Shown here piece after piece: positions 43,801-51,327 of a stretch of 51,327 nucleotides of DNA. The position numbers were made by a program, and so were the translations under genes. Each line of letters starts with the position of its first letter. Position 1 is the first letter of the stretch. Source of the stretch: CAUYUA01 sp963575675 (GTDB taxonomy: Bacteria > Pseudomonadota > Alphaproteobacteria > Azospirillales > Azospirillaceae); contig CAUYUA010000177.1 of the NCBI GenBank assembly GCA_963575675.1, positions 1 to 51,327 of the forward strand, written 5' to 3'. The notes beneath the pieces were generated by a model. The model was not told the origin of the DNA. It saw only the letters and a program-made list of their open reading frames with translations, and ran no database searches.

Positions 43801-44971
43801 CGTTGGTTTGAACGATTTCAGAGTTTGTGTCTGTGATGATGAAGGCGTCGGTGGTGGAGTCGATCAGCGCGCGCAGTTTGTTTTCTTTGTTTTGCAGCGC
43901 CATTTCCGATTGTTGGCGCGCATCGACCATAATGTTGAAGTCATGGGCGAGGCGCGCCAGCTCGATCGGGCCGTGAGGCGTGATGCGGGTGTCGAGGCGC
44001 CCTTCGGACACTTGTCGCGCCGCCGCCGAAACCTGTTGAACCGGTCGAATGATGCACATGCCTATGCCGTAGGCCAATGATAAGGACAGCATTATTGCCG
44101 CCAGAGAAAGCCCGAGATGTGTAAGAGTGTTGTCGTTAATGTGCTTCAGAACATCGGCTGCGGGGATTCCGGCGATCACGCGCCAGCCGTAGCGCGGAAT
44201 TTGAGCAAAGCCTGATATTCGTTCTATGTTGGCGGCGCCGACGGTTTTAATTGCTCCTTCGCCTTCGCGCAACACCGCATCGACTAAGGTGGTTCCGGCG
44301 AGATTCTTCCCGACCCATTTTTCAGGATTGTCGGATCGTGTGATGACGACGCCTTGATCGTCGATCATCGTAAGGAAAGCGCCGGCGGGCAAAGGAGCGT
44401 GGCCGGTTGCAAAGCGCAGGCGATCGAGGTTGATGCGGAACAGCACGATTCCCTGGATGTTGCCGTAATCGTCGAGGATTGGCGTCGCCGCGATCACGAC
44501 CCAAATGGGAGCGACGATTCCAAGATATGGGTGACTGAGTACAGGTTTCTTGGTTTCCAGCAACCGTTGGAACCACTCAAGTTCGCTGATTTGAAGGGGG
44601 GGAGGGAAGGTGGAATTAGGAAGCATGGTTGCGCGGCAGACGAGCGCTCCGTTGGATTGATGGGTGCTGACTCCGGAAAAAGTTGGATGCTGCCACAGGA
44701 ATTCTTTTATGATAGGGTCGCAGGTTTTGGAGTCCAAGGCGCGCACAAGAGGGCGTTTGCTGAGGGCGTCCAGCAGAGAAAAGGTGTGATCAAGATAGGC
44801 TTCAGTGTTGCCGGCGGCGACTTTGGCGATGGCGAGAGTGTATTCTTTGGCGTCTTCGATGTCTTTGTCGGCATGTTGAGTTAGGTCGTAGATGTGTAGG
44901 CCGATCAGCGGCAGAGTGACGGCGGTAACCAAACCGACCAGGCGCCAGAGGATCGATAGATTTTTTATCAT
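40835..44971 (-). CDS. BarA-type hybrid sensor kinase, dCache-HAMP-PAS-PAS-HisKA-HATPase-REC-REC-HPt
   Basis: 1378-aa inner-membrane kinase. TM1 about 8-28; periplasmic dCache-like sensor about 30-280; TM2 about 285-308; HAMP about 309-361. PAS domains about 363-480 and 485-605. HisKA (ANMSHEIRTPMNAILG), HATPase (NLAGNAIKFT, RDTGIGI, GGTGLGL). First receiver VLIVDDNPTS..LILMDWKMPGMDG, second receiver VLLVEDNEINQQ..AVLMDVQMPEMDG, and an HPt domain with the His in HLAHTLKGIARQIGAE. It is a full internal phosphorelay. No dedicated response regulator is adjacent; the stand-alone receiver at 47908 is about 3 kb away. The ligand of the dCache domain is unknown. Confidence 0.93.
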   Translation of the reverse strand: MIKNLSILWRLVGLVTAVTLPLIGLHIYDLTQHADKDIEDAKEYTLAIAKVAAGNTEAYLDHTFSLLDALSKRPLVRALDSKTCDPIIKEFLWQHPTFSGVSTHQSNGALVCRATMLPNSTFPPPLQISELEWFQRLLETKKPVLSHPYLGIVAPIWVVIAATPILDDYGNIQGIVLFRINLDRLRFATGHAPLPAGAFLTMIDDQGVVITRSDNPEKWVGKNLAGTTLVDAVLREGEGAIKTVGAANIERISGFAQIPRYGWRVIAGIPAADVLKHINDNTLTHLGLSLAAIMLSLSLAYGIGMCIIRPVQQVSAAARQVSEGRLDTRITPHGPIELARLAHDFNIMVDARQQSEMALQNKENKLRALIDSTTDAFIITDTNSEIVQTNAEAERIFGYSPSEVLGRPIEFLIPNYRTHCLSSSANAEPLPSLEPSDFIGRRKDKSEFPVEIITRPIRDAENRLIATVARDITARKRTEQALRESKNHLRTLINHIPQKILYKNRQSVFMVANPPLANDFNLTPEQMVGLTDFDLYPPDVAQKLREADTQTMNNDCVEESDEDQITPNGEIRSIHTLRTPVRDADGAVIGILAIFWDVTEQKNVEETLKNAKIAAEAASRAKSEFLANMSHEIRTPMNAILGLTHLLLQSQLSERQSDYARKIQISAQSLLGILNDILDFSKVEAGKIDLEHVPFRIDKLFSDLATVLSISAQEKDIEILFSIASDTPQILIGDPLRLQQILINLAGNAIKFTHHGEVVVSVSVAHIERDQITLQFEIRDTGIGINPEQQARLFHAFSQGDSSTTRRYGGTGLGLAICQRLVELMGGSIRVISNFGKGSVFCFTTTLGCLTEKPQEIGASISQSKSPIRSVLIVDDNPTSRTILIENTRILGWRECAIASGEEAPAEIERANRENNPFDLILMDWKMPGMDGIETLQKLRALSPSTPPVVIMVSAYGQEFVKQRAKQLKVSPDAILMKPISASLLLDATISIYTDRINPTTIDKTLSVISHSFKNDSYPKDDSRMFSGVCVLLVEDNEINQQVGQELLRAMGLTVDVAGNGLEALRRIEQNGNNFDAVLMDVQMPEMDGCEATRRIRNLPNHQNLPIIAITANAMASDRALCLEAGMNDHLAKPLDIAELRQVLRRWINPSLRTKNAHTNENISTFQSIDLKTALKRLNGNRAFLAKILRDFSTGYADYAQIIADIAKTHDIARIQHLAHTLKGIARQIGAEALASSAYVIERAAQEKNITRVLESLPDLRATLTKTLAETPRICANLLDAPPSNTPLTTGKNTPKPTLNTENQKNEVRKRIEELRLLLRDNNFSAVDLCAALQTTVKGTHLAAPVTRLENAIDHLEFPHALKILDDITTHLEIEPFT

Positions 44972-45000
44972 ATTTTTTTAATCGCTTTGTAAATAAAAAT

Positions 45001-45142
45001 TAAAAGGAGCCAGAGAGGCGCCCATTTTCCCATATTACACGAAAATCAAGACACAAGTGACTGTGTTTCCAGTTGCTCGGGCCAAGGACGAAATCTTCCC
45101 TTTACTTGGCCCGAGCGACTGGGAACACAGTTCCTGGACCTC
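45001..45142. repeat. Long inverted repeat, family A related, between aapQ and the hybrid kinase
   Basis: Arms 45060-45085 (ACTGTGTTTCCAGTTGCTCG, then GGCCAA) and 45106-45131 pair at 24 of 26 positions around a 20-base loop. The left flank AATTAAAAGGAGCCAG and the right flank CTGGACCTC can extend pairing, so the unit looks like a family A hairpin enlarged by inserted sequence. Probably a terminator for aapQ. Confidence 0.65.
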
Positions 45143-45165
45143 GTTGTTTCTTATCGGGTTCTCGG

Positions 45166-46374
45166 TTAGCGTTCGATCAAGGCGACGTGACGGTTGTACC
45201 AATCCATAAATACCGCGATGCCGATGCTGACAGTAAAAAAAGCCGCCATAATCATCGCGACGCCTTCAATCGCTTGGCCGGTTTGGTTGATGATGGTGTT
45301 CAGCACTGATACAACATCAGGGTAACCAATGGCTACAGCCAGCGCGCTGTTTTTGGAGAGCTTCAGGTATTCGCTGGTGACGGGGGGAATGATGACGCGC
45401 AGGGCTTGAGGCAAGATAATAAGCCGCGTCACTTGTTTGGGCGACAAACCGAGCGCTAAGCCGGCTTCCGTTTGGCCGTGAGACACGGACAGAATGCCGC
45501 TGCGGACGATTTCGGCGATGAAACCGGCGGTGTAGACGACAAGTCCAAGCAGCAGCGCCGAGAGTTCAGGGCTAAGCGTTGCGCCTCCGACGAAATTAAA
45601 GCCGCGAAGCGTAGGGATTTCAAGAGCGGTCGGGGCTCCGAAGGCGACATAGGCGAGTAAAGGCAAGCCGAGGATCATACAGGCGGCCGTCCAGCCCAAA
45701 GGAAAGTAGCGGCCTGTTCGAGCTTGGCGTTTCCGCGCCCAAACGCGCAAGGCGAAAACGCCGATCAGCGCGCCGCCTAAAGCAATCCACGCCGCCGCCC
45801 ATGCAGGGTGAGGGACTGGGGTCGGGATCATTAGTCCGCGATTGGAAAGATACACGCCCGGCATTAGGTTAAACGCTTGGCGGGAGGAGGGGAGGCCCTC
45901 GGTGATTACAGCGTACCAGAGGAACAATTGCAGCAAGATGGGAATATTGCGAACCGATTCGACATAAACGCCGGCGAACTGGGCGACCAGCCAGTTGCGC
46001 GAAAGGCGGGCAATTCCAATCGCAACGCCGAGAATTGTGGAAAGAACGACTCCGAACAACGAGACTTTGATTGTGTTGAGCAAGCCGACGACAACGGCTT
46101 GGCCGTAGGAATCAGCGGGCGTGTAGGGGATCATGGATTCGCCGATGGCGAAGGAGGCTTCGCGGGCGAGGAAGCCGAACCCTGCGGCGATGTGTTGTCG
46201 TGTTAGGTTGTCGAGTGCGTTGTTCACCAGCCAGACGCCGATTCCGATGACGCCGCCAAGAGCCAAAAGTTGAAAGACGACAGAGCGCAACCACAGATTG
46301 CCTCTCCACGCGCCGAGCGTCGAGATGTGAGCGGGGAAATGGTTTTTGCGCGTTCCATCGAGCAAATTCGACAT
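45166..46374 (-). CDS. aapQ: General L-amino acid ABC transporter permease AapQ
   Basis: 402 aa with about eight hydrophobic segments. The family features are an early TM then a long periplasmic loop, GLLNTIKVSLFGVVLSTILGVAIGIARLSRNW, YVESVRNIPILLQLFLWY, and the GLALGLSPKQVTRLIILPQALRVIIPP coupling loop near the C-terminus. It forms the inner-membrane channel with AapM. It follows aapJ across a hairpin. The usual next genes aapM and aapP are not downstream. Confidence 0.93.
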   Translation of the reverse strand: MSNLLDGTRKNHFPAHISTLGAWRGNLWLRSVVFQLLALGGVIGIGVWLVNNALDNLTRQHIAAGFGFLAREASFAIGESMIPYTPADSYGQAVVVGLLNTIKVSLFGVVLSTILGVAIGIARLSRNWLVAQFAGVYVESVRNIPILLQLFLWYAVITEGLPSSRQAFNLMPGVYLSNRGLMIPTPVPHPAWAAAWIALGGALIGVFALRVWARKRQARTGRYFPLGWTAACMILGLPLLAYVAFGAPTALEIPTLRGFNFVGGATLSPELSALLLGLVVYTAGFIAEIVRSGILSVSHGQTEAGLALGLSPKQVTRLIILPQALRVIIPPVTSEYLKLSKNSALAVAIGYPDVVSVLNTIINQTGQAIEGVAMIMAAFFTVSIGIAVFMDWYNRHVALIER

Positions 46375-46407
46375 TTGCAGATTCCAAAGCGTAAATTTTT
46401 ACAAGTC

Positions 46408-46450
46408 AATTAAAAAGGTCGAGCGATCGAAAACTCGGTCTCACGACCTT
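46408..46450 (-). terminator. Hairpin between aapJ and aapQ
   Basis: On the minus strand AAGGTCG...CGACCTT is followed by TTTAATT. The position after a binding-protein gene suggests partial termination that keeps aapJ mRNA in excess over aapQ. Confidence 0.55.
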
Positions 46451-46492
46451 CTTATTTTCTTAGGGGCTCGTAAAACGATCGAATCGAAAAAA

Positions 46493-47518
46493 CTACCGGA
46501 TCGGGGGAGAATACATCAGGCCGCCTTTGGTCCACAGAGCGTTGGCGCCGCGTTGGAGCTTCAGAGGAGAGTTGGCGCCGACGTTGCGCTCGAAGACTTC
46601 TCCGTAATTTCCGACTTGTTTGACGATGTTGTAAACCCACTTCTCGTCTACGCCTAAGGCTGCGCCCATTCCTGGGGTGACGCCGAGCAGACGCTGGACG
46701 GTGGGGGCTTTGCTCTTGAGTTGCTCGTCGAGAGTCTTCGAGGTGACGCCTTTTTCTTCGGCCTCGATCATGGCGTAAACCGACCACTTAACCAAATCGA
46801 ACCATTGATCGTCTCCGTGGCGCACAGCAGGCGCAAGAGGCTCTTTAGAGATCAGATCGGTAAGAATAACATAGTCGTCGGGCTTGGGGGCGACCGAAGC
46901 GCGAACTCCGGCGAGTTGCGAGGTGTCGGAGGTGAGGACGTCGCAGCGTCCGGCGAAGAACGCGGCGTTGACTTCAGCCAAAGCTTCGACCACTACGGGT
47001 TGAAAAGTCATGCCGTTGGTGCGGAAGTAATCGGCCAGGTTTAGTTCGGTTGTGGTGCCGGTTTGGACGCAGACGGTCGAGCCGCTGAGGTCTTTGGCGC
47101 TTTTGACGTTGAGCGCCTTGGGGACCATAAATCCCTGGCCGTCATAGAAGGTGGTCGGGGCGAAATGGAAACCGTTGGCGGTGTCGCGGGTGAGCGTCCA
47201 AGTGGTGTTGCGCGACAACACATCAACTTCGCCGGATTGCAGGGCGGGAAGTCTCTGTTGGGCGCTGAGCGGCGTGAACTTCACTTTGGTCGCGTCGCCA
47301 AACAAAGCGGCGGCGACGGCGCGGCAAACGTCAACATCCAAGCCGGTCCAGTGTCCGGCGCTGTCGGGGGCGCTGAAGCCGGCGAGACCGGCGTTGACGC
47401 CGCATTGGACAAATCCTTTGGCCTTGACGGCGTCTAAAGTGGCTCCTGCGTTTGCGGGGGGCGCGGCGAACCCGATCGTGGCGACGAACGCGACGGCGGC
47501 GAGGGTTTTTCTTGGCAT
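46493..47518 (-). CDS. aapJ: General L-amino acid ABC transporter binding protein AapJ
   Basis: 341 aa. A signal peptide cleaves after ANA (near residue 24). The mature start GATLDAVKAKGFVQCGVNAGLAGFS and the segment WTGLDVDVCRAVAAALFGD are typical of AapJ/BztA. RLPALQSGEVDVLSRNTTWTLTRD belongs to the ligand site. AAGGAAGG precedes the ATG. It captures a wide range of L-amino acids in the periplasm for AapQMP. Confidence 0.95.
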   Translation of the reverse strand: MPRKTLAAVAFVATIGFAAPPANAGATLDAVKAKGFVQCGVNAGLAGFSAPDSAGHWTGLDVDVCRAVAAALFGDATKVKFTPLSAQQRLPALQSGEVDVLSRNTTWTLTRDTANGFHFAPTTFYDGQGFMVPKALNVKSAKDLSGSTVCVQTGTTTELNLADYFRTNGMTFQPVVVEALAEVNAAFFAGRCDVLTSDTSQLAGVRASVAPKPDDYVILTDLISKEPLAPAVRHGDDQWFDLVKWSVYAMIEAEEKGVTSKTLDEQLKSKAPTVQRLLGVTPGMGAALGVDEKWVYNIVKQVGNYGEVFERNVGANSPLKLQRGANALWTKGGLMYSPPIR

Positions 47519-47713
47519 GGTTTTCCTTCCTTGGCGTTTTTTCAGAAAATATTCAACAAATCGGCGTTGTTTGTCGTGCGTCTTGCAAAGACTGCCTGAA
47601 GCGGTGGTTGTAAATCAAATGTAAAAAAATGAAGGCGGTGTGACGCCTTGGTTTTGTCCTCGAACGATGATCTTCCTTCTTGACGAAGCGCCATGGAACG
47701 CCGCACAATCTTC

Positions 47714-47794
47714 TTAGAGCCCGTCTGGAGAAAACATCAATGTTTCCAGCGGCATCCTATGGAAACATTGATGTTTTCTCCAGACGGGCTCTAA
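47714..47794. repeat. Perfect 34-bp inverted repeat upstream of aapJ
   Basis: Arms 47714-47747 and 47761-47794 are exact reverse complements, separated by a 13-base loop (AGCGGCATCCTAT). The arms contain AGCCCGTCTGGAGAAAACAT and CAATGTTTCC. It lies between the divergent aapJ and receiver genes, about 200 bp before aapJ and 113 bp before the receiver. No T run marks it as a terminator. It could be a miniature element or a strong RNA hairpin. Confidence 0.9.
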
Positions 47795-47907
47795 TGGATG
47801 AAACAAAGGTCGGTGTGACGACGAACGGTAAGTGAGAACTTTAATTAGAGGATTAATTTAAGTTCGATCAGTGAAATATGCCGAAAGCGTCGAAATGGGA
47901 GGAGAGA

Positions 47908-48270
47908 ATGCGTTTTTACGTTGTGGACGATAACTTGGCCGTCGCCGCCACGGTGAAGCATTTGCTGGAAAAGGTAGGTCACGAGGTGACGGTTTCGCCA
48001 GGAGGCCGCATTGCGTTGGAGCATATTAAGTCCGTGAAGCCCGATGTTATCGTTCTCGATATTATGATGCCCGAATTGGGAGGGCTGGATTTTTGTCGGC
48101 TCTTGCGGAAGGCCCCGGATTTGAAGCAAATGAAAATCGTTATTTTGTCGGGCAAAGCCAACCAAGAAGTCTTCGATCAAGCGATGGCGTTGGGCGCCAA
48201 TGGTTGTTTGCGTAAGCCGATTGATCCCGCTCATTTCATCGAGCACATTCAAAACATCGTTGGCGTTTGA
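47908..48270 (+). CDS. Stand-alone receiver (CheY-like response regulator)
   Basis: 120 aa, receiver only, with D7/D8, acceptor D51 and K103. The usual Thr in the switch position is S81 (ILSGKA). ATG 47908 has GGGAGGAGAG directly upstream; the frame also opens at 47878. It has no output domain and stands alone. Its possible kinases in this window are the hybrid kinase at 40835 (through its HPt) and CheA. An SdrG/DivK-like relay role is possible but unproven. Confidence 0.85.
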   Translation: MRFYVVDDNLAVAATVKHLLEKVGHEVTVSPGGRIALEHIKSVKPDVIVLDIMMPELGGLDFCRLLRKAPDLKQMKIVILSGKANQEVFDQAMALGANGCLRKPIDPAHFIEHIQNIVGV

Positions 48271-48360
48271 TTCTTTATTTTCCGTGATTTCGGTCACTTG
48301 AAAATTCAAGAAAAGATGCAAAGGCAAAGAAAAGAATTAAGAAAAAAGTTTAAGAGAAAG

Positions 48361-48470
48361 GCCAGGGCTTTGCCCTGGACCCGCCAAAGGCCGGGAGACC
48401 TTTGGAAACCACGATTTGGAGGCTGAGGCCAACGAAGGCGCGAGGGCCGTTTCAATCCGGTGAAGCCGCT
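48361..48470 (-). repeat. Dispersed repeat family B, copy 3
   Basis: Contains CCCGCCAAAGGCCGGGAGACCTTTGGAAACCACGATTTGGAGGCTGAGG and then GCGCGAGGGCCGTTTCAATCCGG. The reverse complement parallels 28755-28852. The left end carries an extra palindrome CCAGGGCTTTGCCCTGG. Terminal inverted repeats are not found. It fills most of the 320-bp gap before mutS. Confidence 0.65.
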
Positions 48471-48590
48471 CGACAAGACGCAACTCGACGGGGCCGCAAA
48501 AGGAAAGCGCCGATAAATTTTTCGGACTTCTGGTCGGGAACAAACCGACAAACTGAAAGATCAACCTCTCGCCTGTAAACGGACGGCTTC

Positions 48591-51257
48591 GTGTCAGAGA
48601 TTTCTTCGCCTGTTTCACCGATGATGGCCCAGTATCATGACGTCAAACGGGCTCATCCGGGATGTATGTTGTTTTACCGCATGGGCGACTTCTATGAGTT
48701 GTTCTTTGATGACGCCGTCGCCGCGTCAAAGGTTCTGAACATCGCCCTCACCAAGCGCGGTCGTCACGAAGGCGAAGACATTCCGATGTGCGGGGTTCCG
48801 GTTCACAGCCATGAATCCTATTTGCAACGTTTGATCCGTCACGGTTTTCGCGTGGCGATCTGCGAGCAGCTCGAAGACCCGGCGGAGGCGCGTAAACGTG
48901 GCGGCAAGGCGGTGGTCAAGCGTGATGTGATTCGCATTGTCACGCCCGGCACCATCACCGAGGATAGTTTGCTCGACGCCCGCAGCGCGAATTATTTGGG
49001 GGCTTTGGCCGAAGCCGGAGGCGGCTTGGGGTTGGGTTGGCTAGACCTCTCGACAGGCGCCGTGACGCTGCAACCTGTGGCTGCGGTTGGGCAGATATTA
49101 TCGATGGCGATTGCGCGCCTCGATCCGCAAGAGTTGTTGGTCTCGGAAAAATTGATCCAGCGTTCCGAGCTGTTCGAATGGCTCGGCGAGTGGAAAGATC
49201 GGCTCTCAGTGCAGTCGAACAGCCTCTTCGACAGCGAGAACGGTCGCTTGCGTTTGCAGACGCTGTACGGAGTTGGAACCCTTGATGCGTTCGGCGCTTT
49301 CGAACGCGCTGAAATCGCCGCCGCCGGAGCTTTGGTCGCCTATATCGACCTGACGCAAAAAGGCAAAGTCCCTCGCTTGCAGCCGCCGCGTCGTGTGTCT
49401 CCGGGTTCGGCCATGGATATCGATGCGGCCACTCGGCGCAATCTGGAGTTGACAAGAACGCTCAGCGGCGAACGTCGAGGAAGTTTGTTGTCCGCCATTG
49501 ATCGCACGGTTTTCGGTCCCGGCGCGCGGTTGTTGGCCGATCGTTTGGCCGCGCCGTTGACCGACGTCGTCGCAATCGATGAGCGGCTCGATCTGGTTGA
49601 GTTCTTCGTGCGTGAAGAGCGTTTGCGCGTCGATATTCGGGCCGCTTTAAAGGCGACTCCCGATTTGGAGCGCGCCATGTCTCGGTTGAGCCTGGGGCGC
49701 GGTGGACCGCGCGACGCCGCCGCCGTGCGCGACGCCTTGATTCAAGCCGAAAACATGCGCGAGGTTTTGTCTCCTTTTTCCGAGACTGCGCCCTTGGATT
49801 TGCGGCGTTTGACGCGCAATTTGGGAGAGCATTCGACGCTCGTGCAGCGTTTGAGCGCCGCTCTGGCGTCGGAGCTGCCGATTCTGACGCGGGACGGAGG
49901 ATTCATCGCGCGCGGCTATTCGTTGCCGCTCGATGAGTTGGTGATGTTGCGCGACGAGGGAAAGCGTCTCATCGCCGGGTTGCAGGCGCGCTACAGCGCC
50001 GACACCGGCGTCAATTCGTTGAAGATCAAGTTCAACAATGTTCTTGGCTATCATATCGAAGTCAGCGCTGTTCAAGCCGATAAACTGATGACGGGCGCGC
50101 GGCGCGAAACCTTCATCCATCGCCAAACCACCGCCAACGCCGTGCGTTTCAGCACTGTGGAGCTGGCCGATTTGGAACGGAAAATCTCCGAAGCCGGAGA
50201 CCGCGCCTTGGCCATAGAGCTGGAATTGTTTGCGGTTCTGACGACCGAGATCGCCGGGCGCGCAGAGACGCTTTTGCCGACGGCGCAGGCTTTGGCGGAA
50301 CTCGATGTCGCCGCTGCTTTGGCGGAGCTGGCGGTCGAACGCGCCTATTGTCGTCCGCAGATCAGCGACGATTTGGCGTTCGAAATTCGTAAAGGGCGTC
50401 ATCCTGTGGTGGAGGCGGCCTTGGAAGAGGCCGGGGACAGTCGTTTCGTCGCCAATGATTGCGATCTCGGGCCGGAGCGCCGCTTGTGGTTGTTGACCGG
50501 GCCGAACATGGCCGGCAAGTCGACTTTTTTGCGGCAGAATGCTTTGATTGCGATCATGGCGCAGATGGGCGCTTTCGTGCCGGCGGAAGCTGTGCGTCTT
50601 GGAGTCGTCGATCGGTTGTTTAGTCGCGTCGGCGCGGCGGATGATCTGGCGCGCGGCCGTTCTACGTTTATGGTGGAAATGGTGGAGACCGCCGCGATTC
50701 TCAATCAAGCCGGTTTACGCGCTTTGGTGATTTTGGATGAGATCGGGCGAGGCACTGCGACGTTCGACGGGCTATCGATTGCTTGGGCCTGCGTTGAGCA
50801 TTTGCATGAGCATATTGGGTGTCGTGGATTGTTCGCCACGCATTATCACGAGTTGACGATGTTGGCGTCAAAGCTTCGTCATTTGGCGTGTCACACCATG
50901 CGCATCAAGGAGTGGAGCGGCGACGTGGTGTTTTTGCACGAGGTGGCGGTGGGGTCGGCTGACCGCAGTTATGGCGTGCATGTGGCGCGATTGGCGGGGT
51001 TGCCTTCTGCTGTGGTGGCGCGGGCGGAGCAGGTGTTGAAGATTTTAGAGACGGGAGAGAAAGCAGCGGGAGTGGCTCGGCTGGCGGAGGATTTGCCGTT
51101 GTTCCAAGCGGCGGCCCGTCCTGTTGCTGCGGCTTCGGTCGCGCGAGTTTCTGAGGTTGAGAAAACATTGGCGGATTTAAATCCGGATGACATGACTCCG
51201 CGCGCCGCTTTGGAAGCGTTATATCGATTGCGTTCTTTGTTGCCTAAAAACAAATAA
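48591..51257 (+). CDS. mutS: DNA mismatch repair protein MutS
   Basis: 888 aa. Mismatch-binding FYRMGDFYELFFDDA (the Phe-x-Glu motif), the core and clamp with TGVNSLKIKFNNVLGYHIEV, Walker A GPNMAGKSTFLRQ, Walker B VILDEIGRGTATFDG, and FATHYHELT. The C-terminal MTPRAALEALYRLRSLL helix corresponds to the tetramer/MutL region. Start taken as GTG 48591 with a weak ribosome site; an ATG 30 bases later is possible. It is complete in the window, ending 70 bp before the edge. Confidence 0.96.
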   Translation: MSEISSPVSPMMAQYHDVKRAHPGCMLFYRMGDFYELFFDDAVAASKVLNIALTKRGRHEGEDIPMCGVPVHSHESYLQRLIRHGFRVAICEQLEDPAEARKRGGKAVVKRDVIRIVTPGTITEDSLLDARSANYLGALAEAGGGLGLGWLDLSTGAVTLQPVAAVGQILSMAIARLDPQELLVSEKLIQRSELFEWLGEWKDRLSVQSNSLFDSENGRLRLQTLYGVGTLDAFGAFERAEIAAAGALVAYIDLTQKGKVPRLQPPRRVSPGSAMDIDAATRRNLELTRTLSGERRGSLLSAIDRTVFGPGARLLADRLAAPLTDVVAIDERLDLVEFFVREERLRVDIRAALKATPDLERAMSRLSLGRGGPRDAAAVRDALIQAENMREVLSPFSETAPLDLRRLTRNLGEHSTLVQRLSAALASELPILTRDGGFIARGYSLPLDELVMLRDEGKRLIAGLQARYSADTGVNSLKIKFNNVLGYHIEVSAVQADKLMTGARRETFIHRQTTANAVRFSTVELADLERKISEAGDRALAIELELFAVLTTEIAGRAETLLPTAQALAELDVAAALAELAVERAYCRPQISDDLAFEIRKGRHPVVEAALEEAGDSRFVANDCDLGPERRLWLLTGPNMAGKSTFLRQNALIAIMAQMGAFVPAEAVRLGVVDRLFSRVGAADDLARGRSTFMVEMVETAAILNQAGLRALVILDEIGRGTATFDGLSIAWACVEHLHEHIGCRGLFATHYHELTMLASKLRHLACHTMRIKEWSGDVVFLHEVAVGSADRSYGVHVARLAGLPSAVVARAEQVLKILETGEKAAGVARLAEDLPLFQAAARPVAAASVARVSEVEKTLADLNPDDMTPRAALEALYRLRSLLPKNK

Positions 51258-51272
51258 AAGAACGCAAAATGA

Positions 51273-51327
51273 TATACTCCGTTCGGTTGAGAATCCGAGA
51301 ATCATGCGGCCTTCCCGAATTGAAACG
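51273..51327 (+). repeat. Dispersed repeat family B, copy 4, cut by the window edge
   Basis: TATACTCCGTTCGGTTGAGA, then ATCCGAGAATCATGCGG and CTTCCCGAATTGAAACG. It matches the reverse complement of the right end of 40556-40740 almost base for base. The rest lies outside the window. Confidence 0.75.

Noticed and set aside
49647..50708. Minus-strand ORF of 353 codons
   Set aside because: It is fully antisense to the conserved core of mutS.

Overview
The window reads as chromosomal DNA of a free-living alphaproteobacterium, probably from the Rhodospirillales or a nearby order. This is inferred from gene content, not from a marker phylogeny. The evidence is: a circularly permuted (two-piece) tmRNA gene beside an alpha-type SspB, a DUF2312/GapR gene, an SdhAF4-like and an NDUFAF6-like assembly factor, an aap-type amino-acid transporter, and an HpnC-like squalene-synthase relative. 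No phage, plasmid, transposase or CRISPR genes were found. Genes are moderately GC-rich. Several intergenic stretches are very AT-rich and carry two families of short dispersed repeats.

Layout. 1-3.5 kb (minus): lipid A and inner-core genes waaA-lpxK-lpxL-like; the last has an apparent C-terminal frameshift. 3.9-8.2 kb: a small secreted protein, then an ECF sigma / single-TM partner / periplasmic metal-sensor-like operon divergent from a four-EF-hand protein, then a two-TM protein. 8.3-12.7 kb (minus): two sensor kinases in an operon. 13.0-16.4 kb: ettA, a UPF0149-like gene and a solute-binding-like periplasmic protein. 17.0-28.7 kb (plus): one long co-directional cluster, STAS-cheY-cheA-cheW-cheR-cheD-cheB-soluble MCP-like-STAS-anti-sigma-type ATPase-REC/PP2C-REC/PP2C. 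29.0-30.3 kb (minus): ssrA, sspB, gapR. 30.4-33.3 kb: an alpha/beta-hydrolase lipoprotein, xseA and tRNA-Cys. 33.5-36.2 kb: a UbiE-like methyltransferase, then a Zur-box-preceded znuCB with only a signal-peptide-sized remnant where znuA would be expected. 36.4-40.5 kb: SdhAF4-like, thrB, sodB, HpnC-like and NDUFAF6-like genes. 40.8-47.5 kb (minus): a large BarA-type hybrid kinase, then aapQ and aapJ. 47.9-51.3 kb: an orphan receiver and mutS.

The most unusual system is the 11.7-kb chemosensory cluster. Complete CheA/W/R/D/B/Y machinery is joined, through short overlaps and small gaps, to a full RsbU/RsbW/RsbV-like partner-switching set: two STAS proteins, one HATPase kinase and two receiver-linked PP2C phosphatases. 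One phosphatase has Asn at a position normally occupied by a metal-binding Asp. This suggests chemoreceptor signals feed a phosphorylation-controlled protein switch as well as, or instead of, the flagellar motor. Other points of note are the adjacency of ssrA and its adaptor gene sspB, the ECF-sigma/EF-hand divergent pair, a perfect 34-bp inverted repeat upstream of aapJ, and a MITE-like intergenic repeat family.
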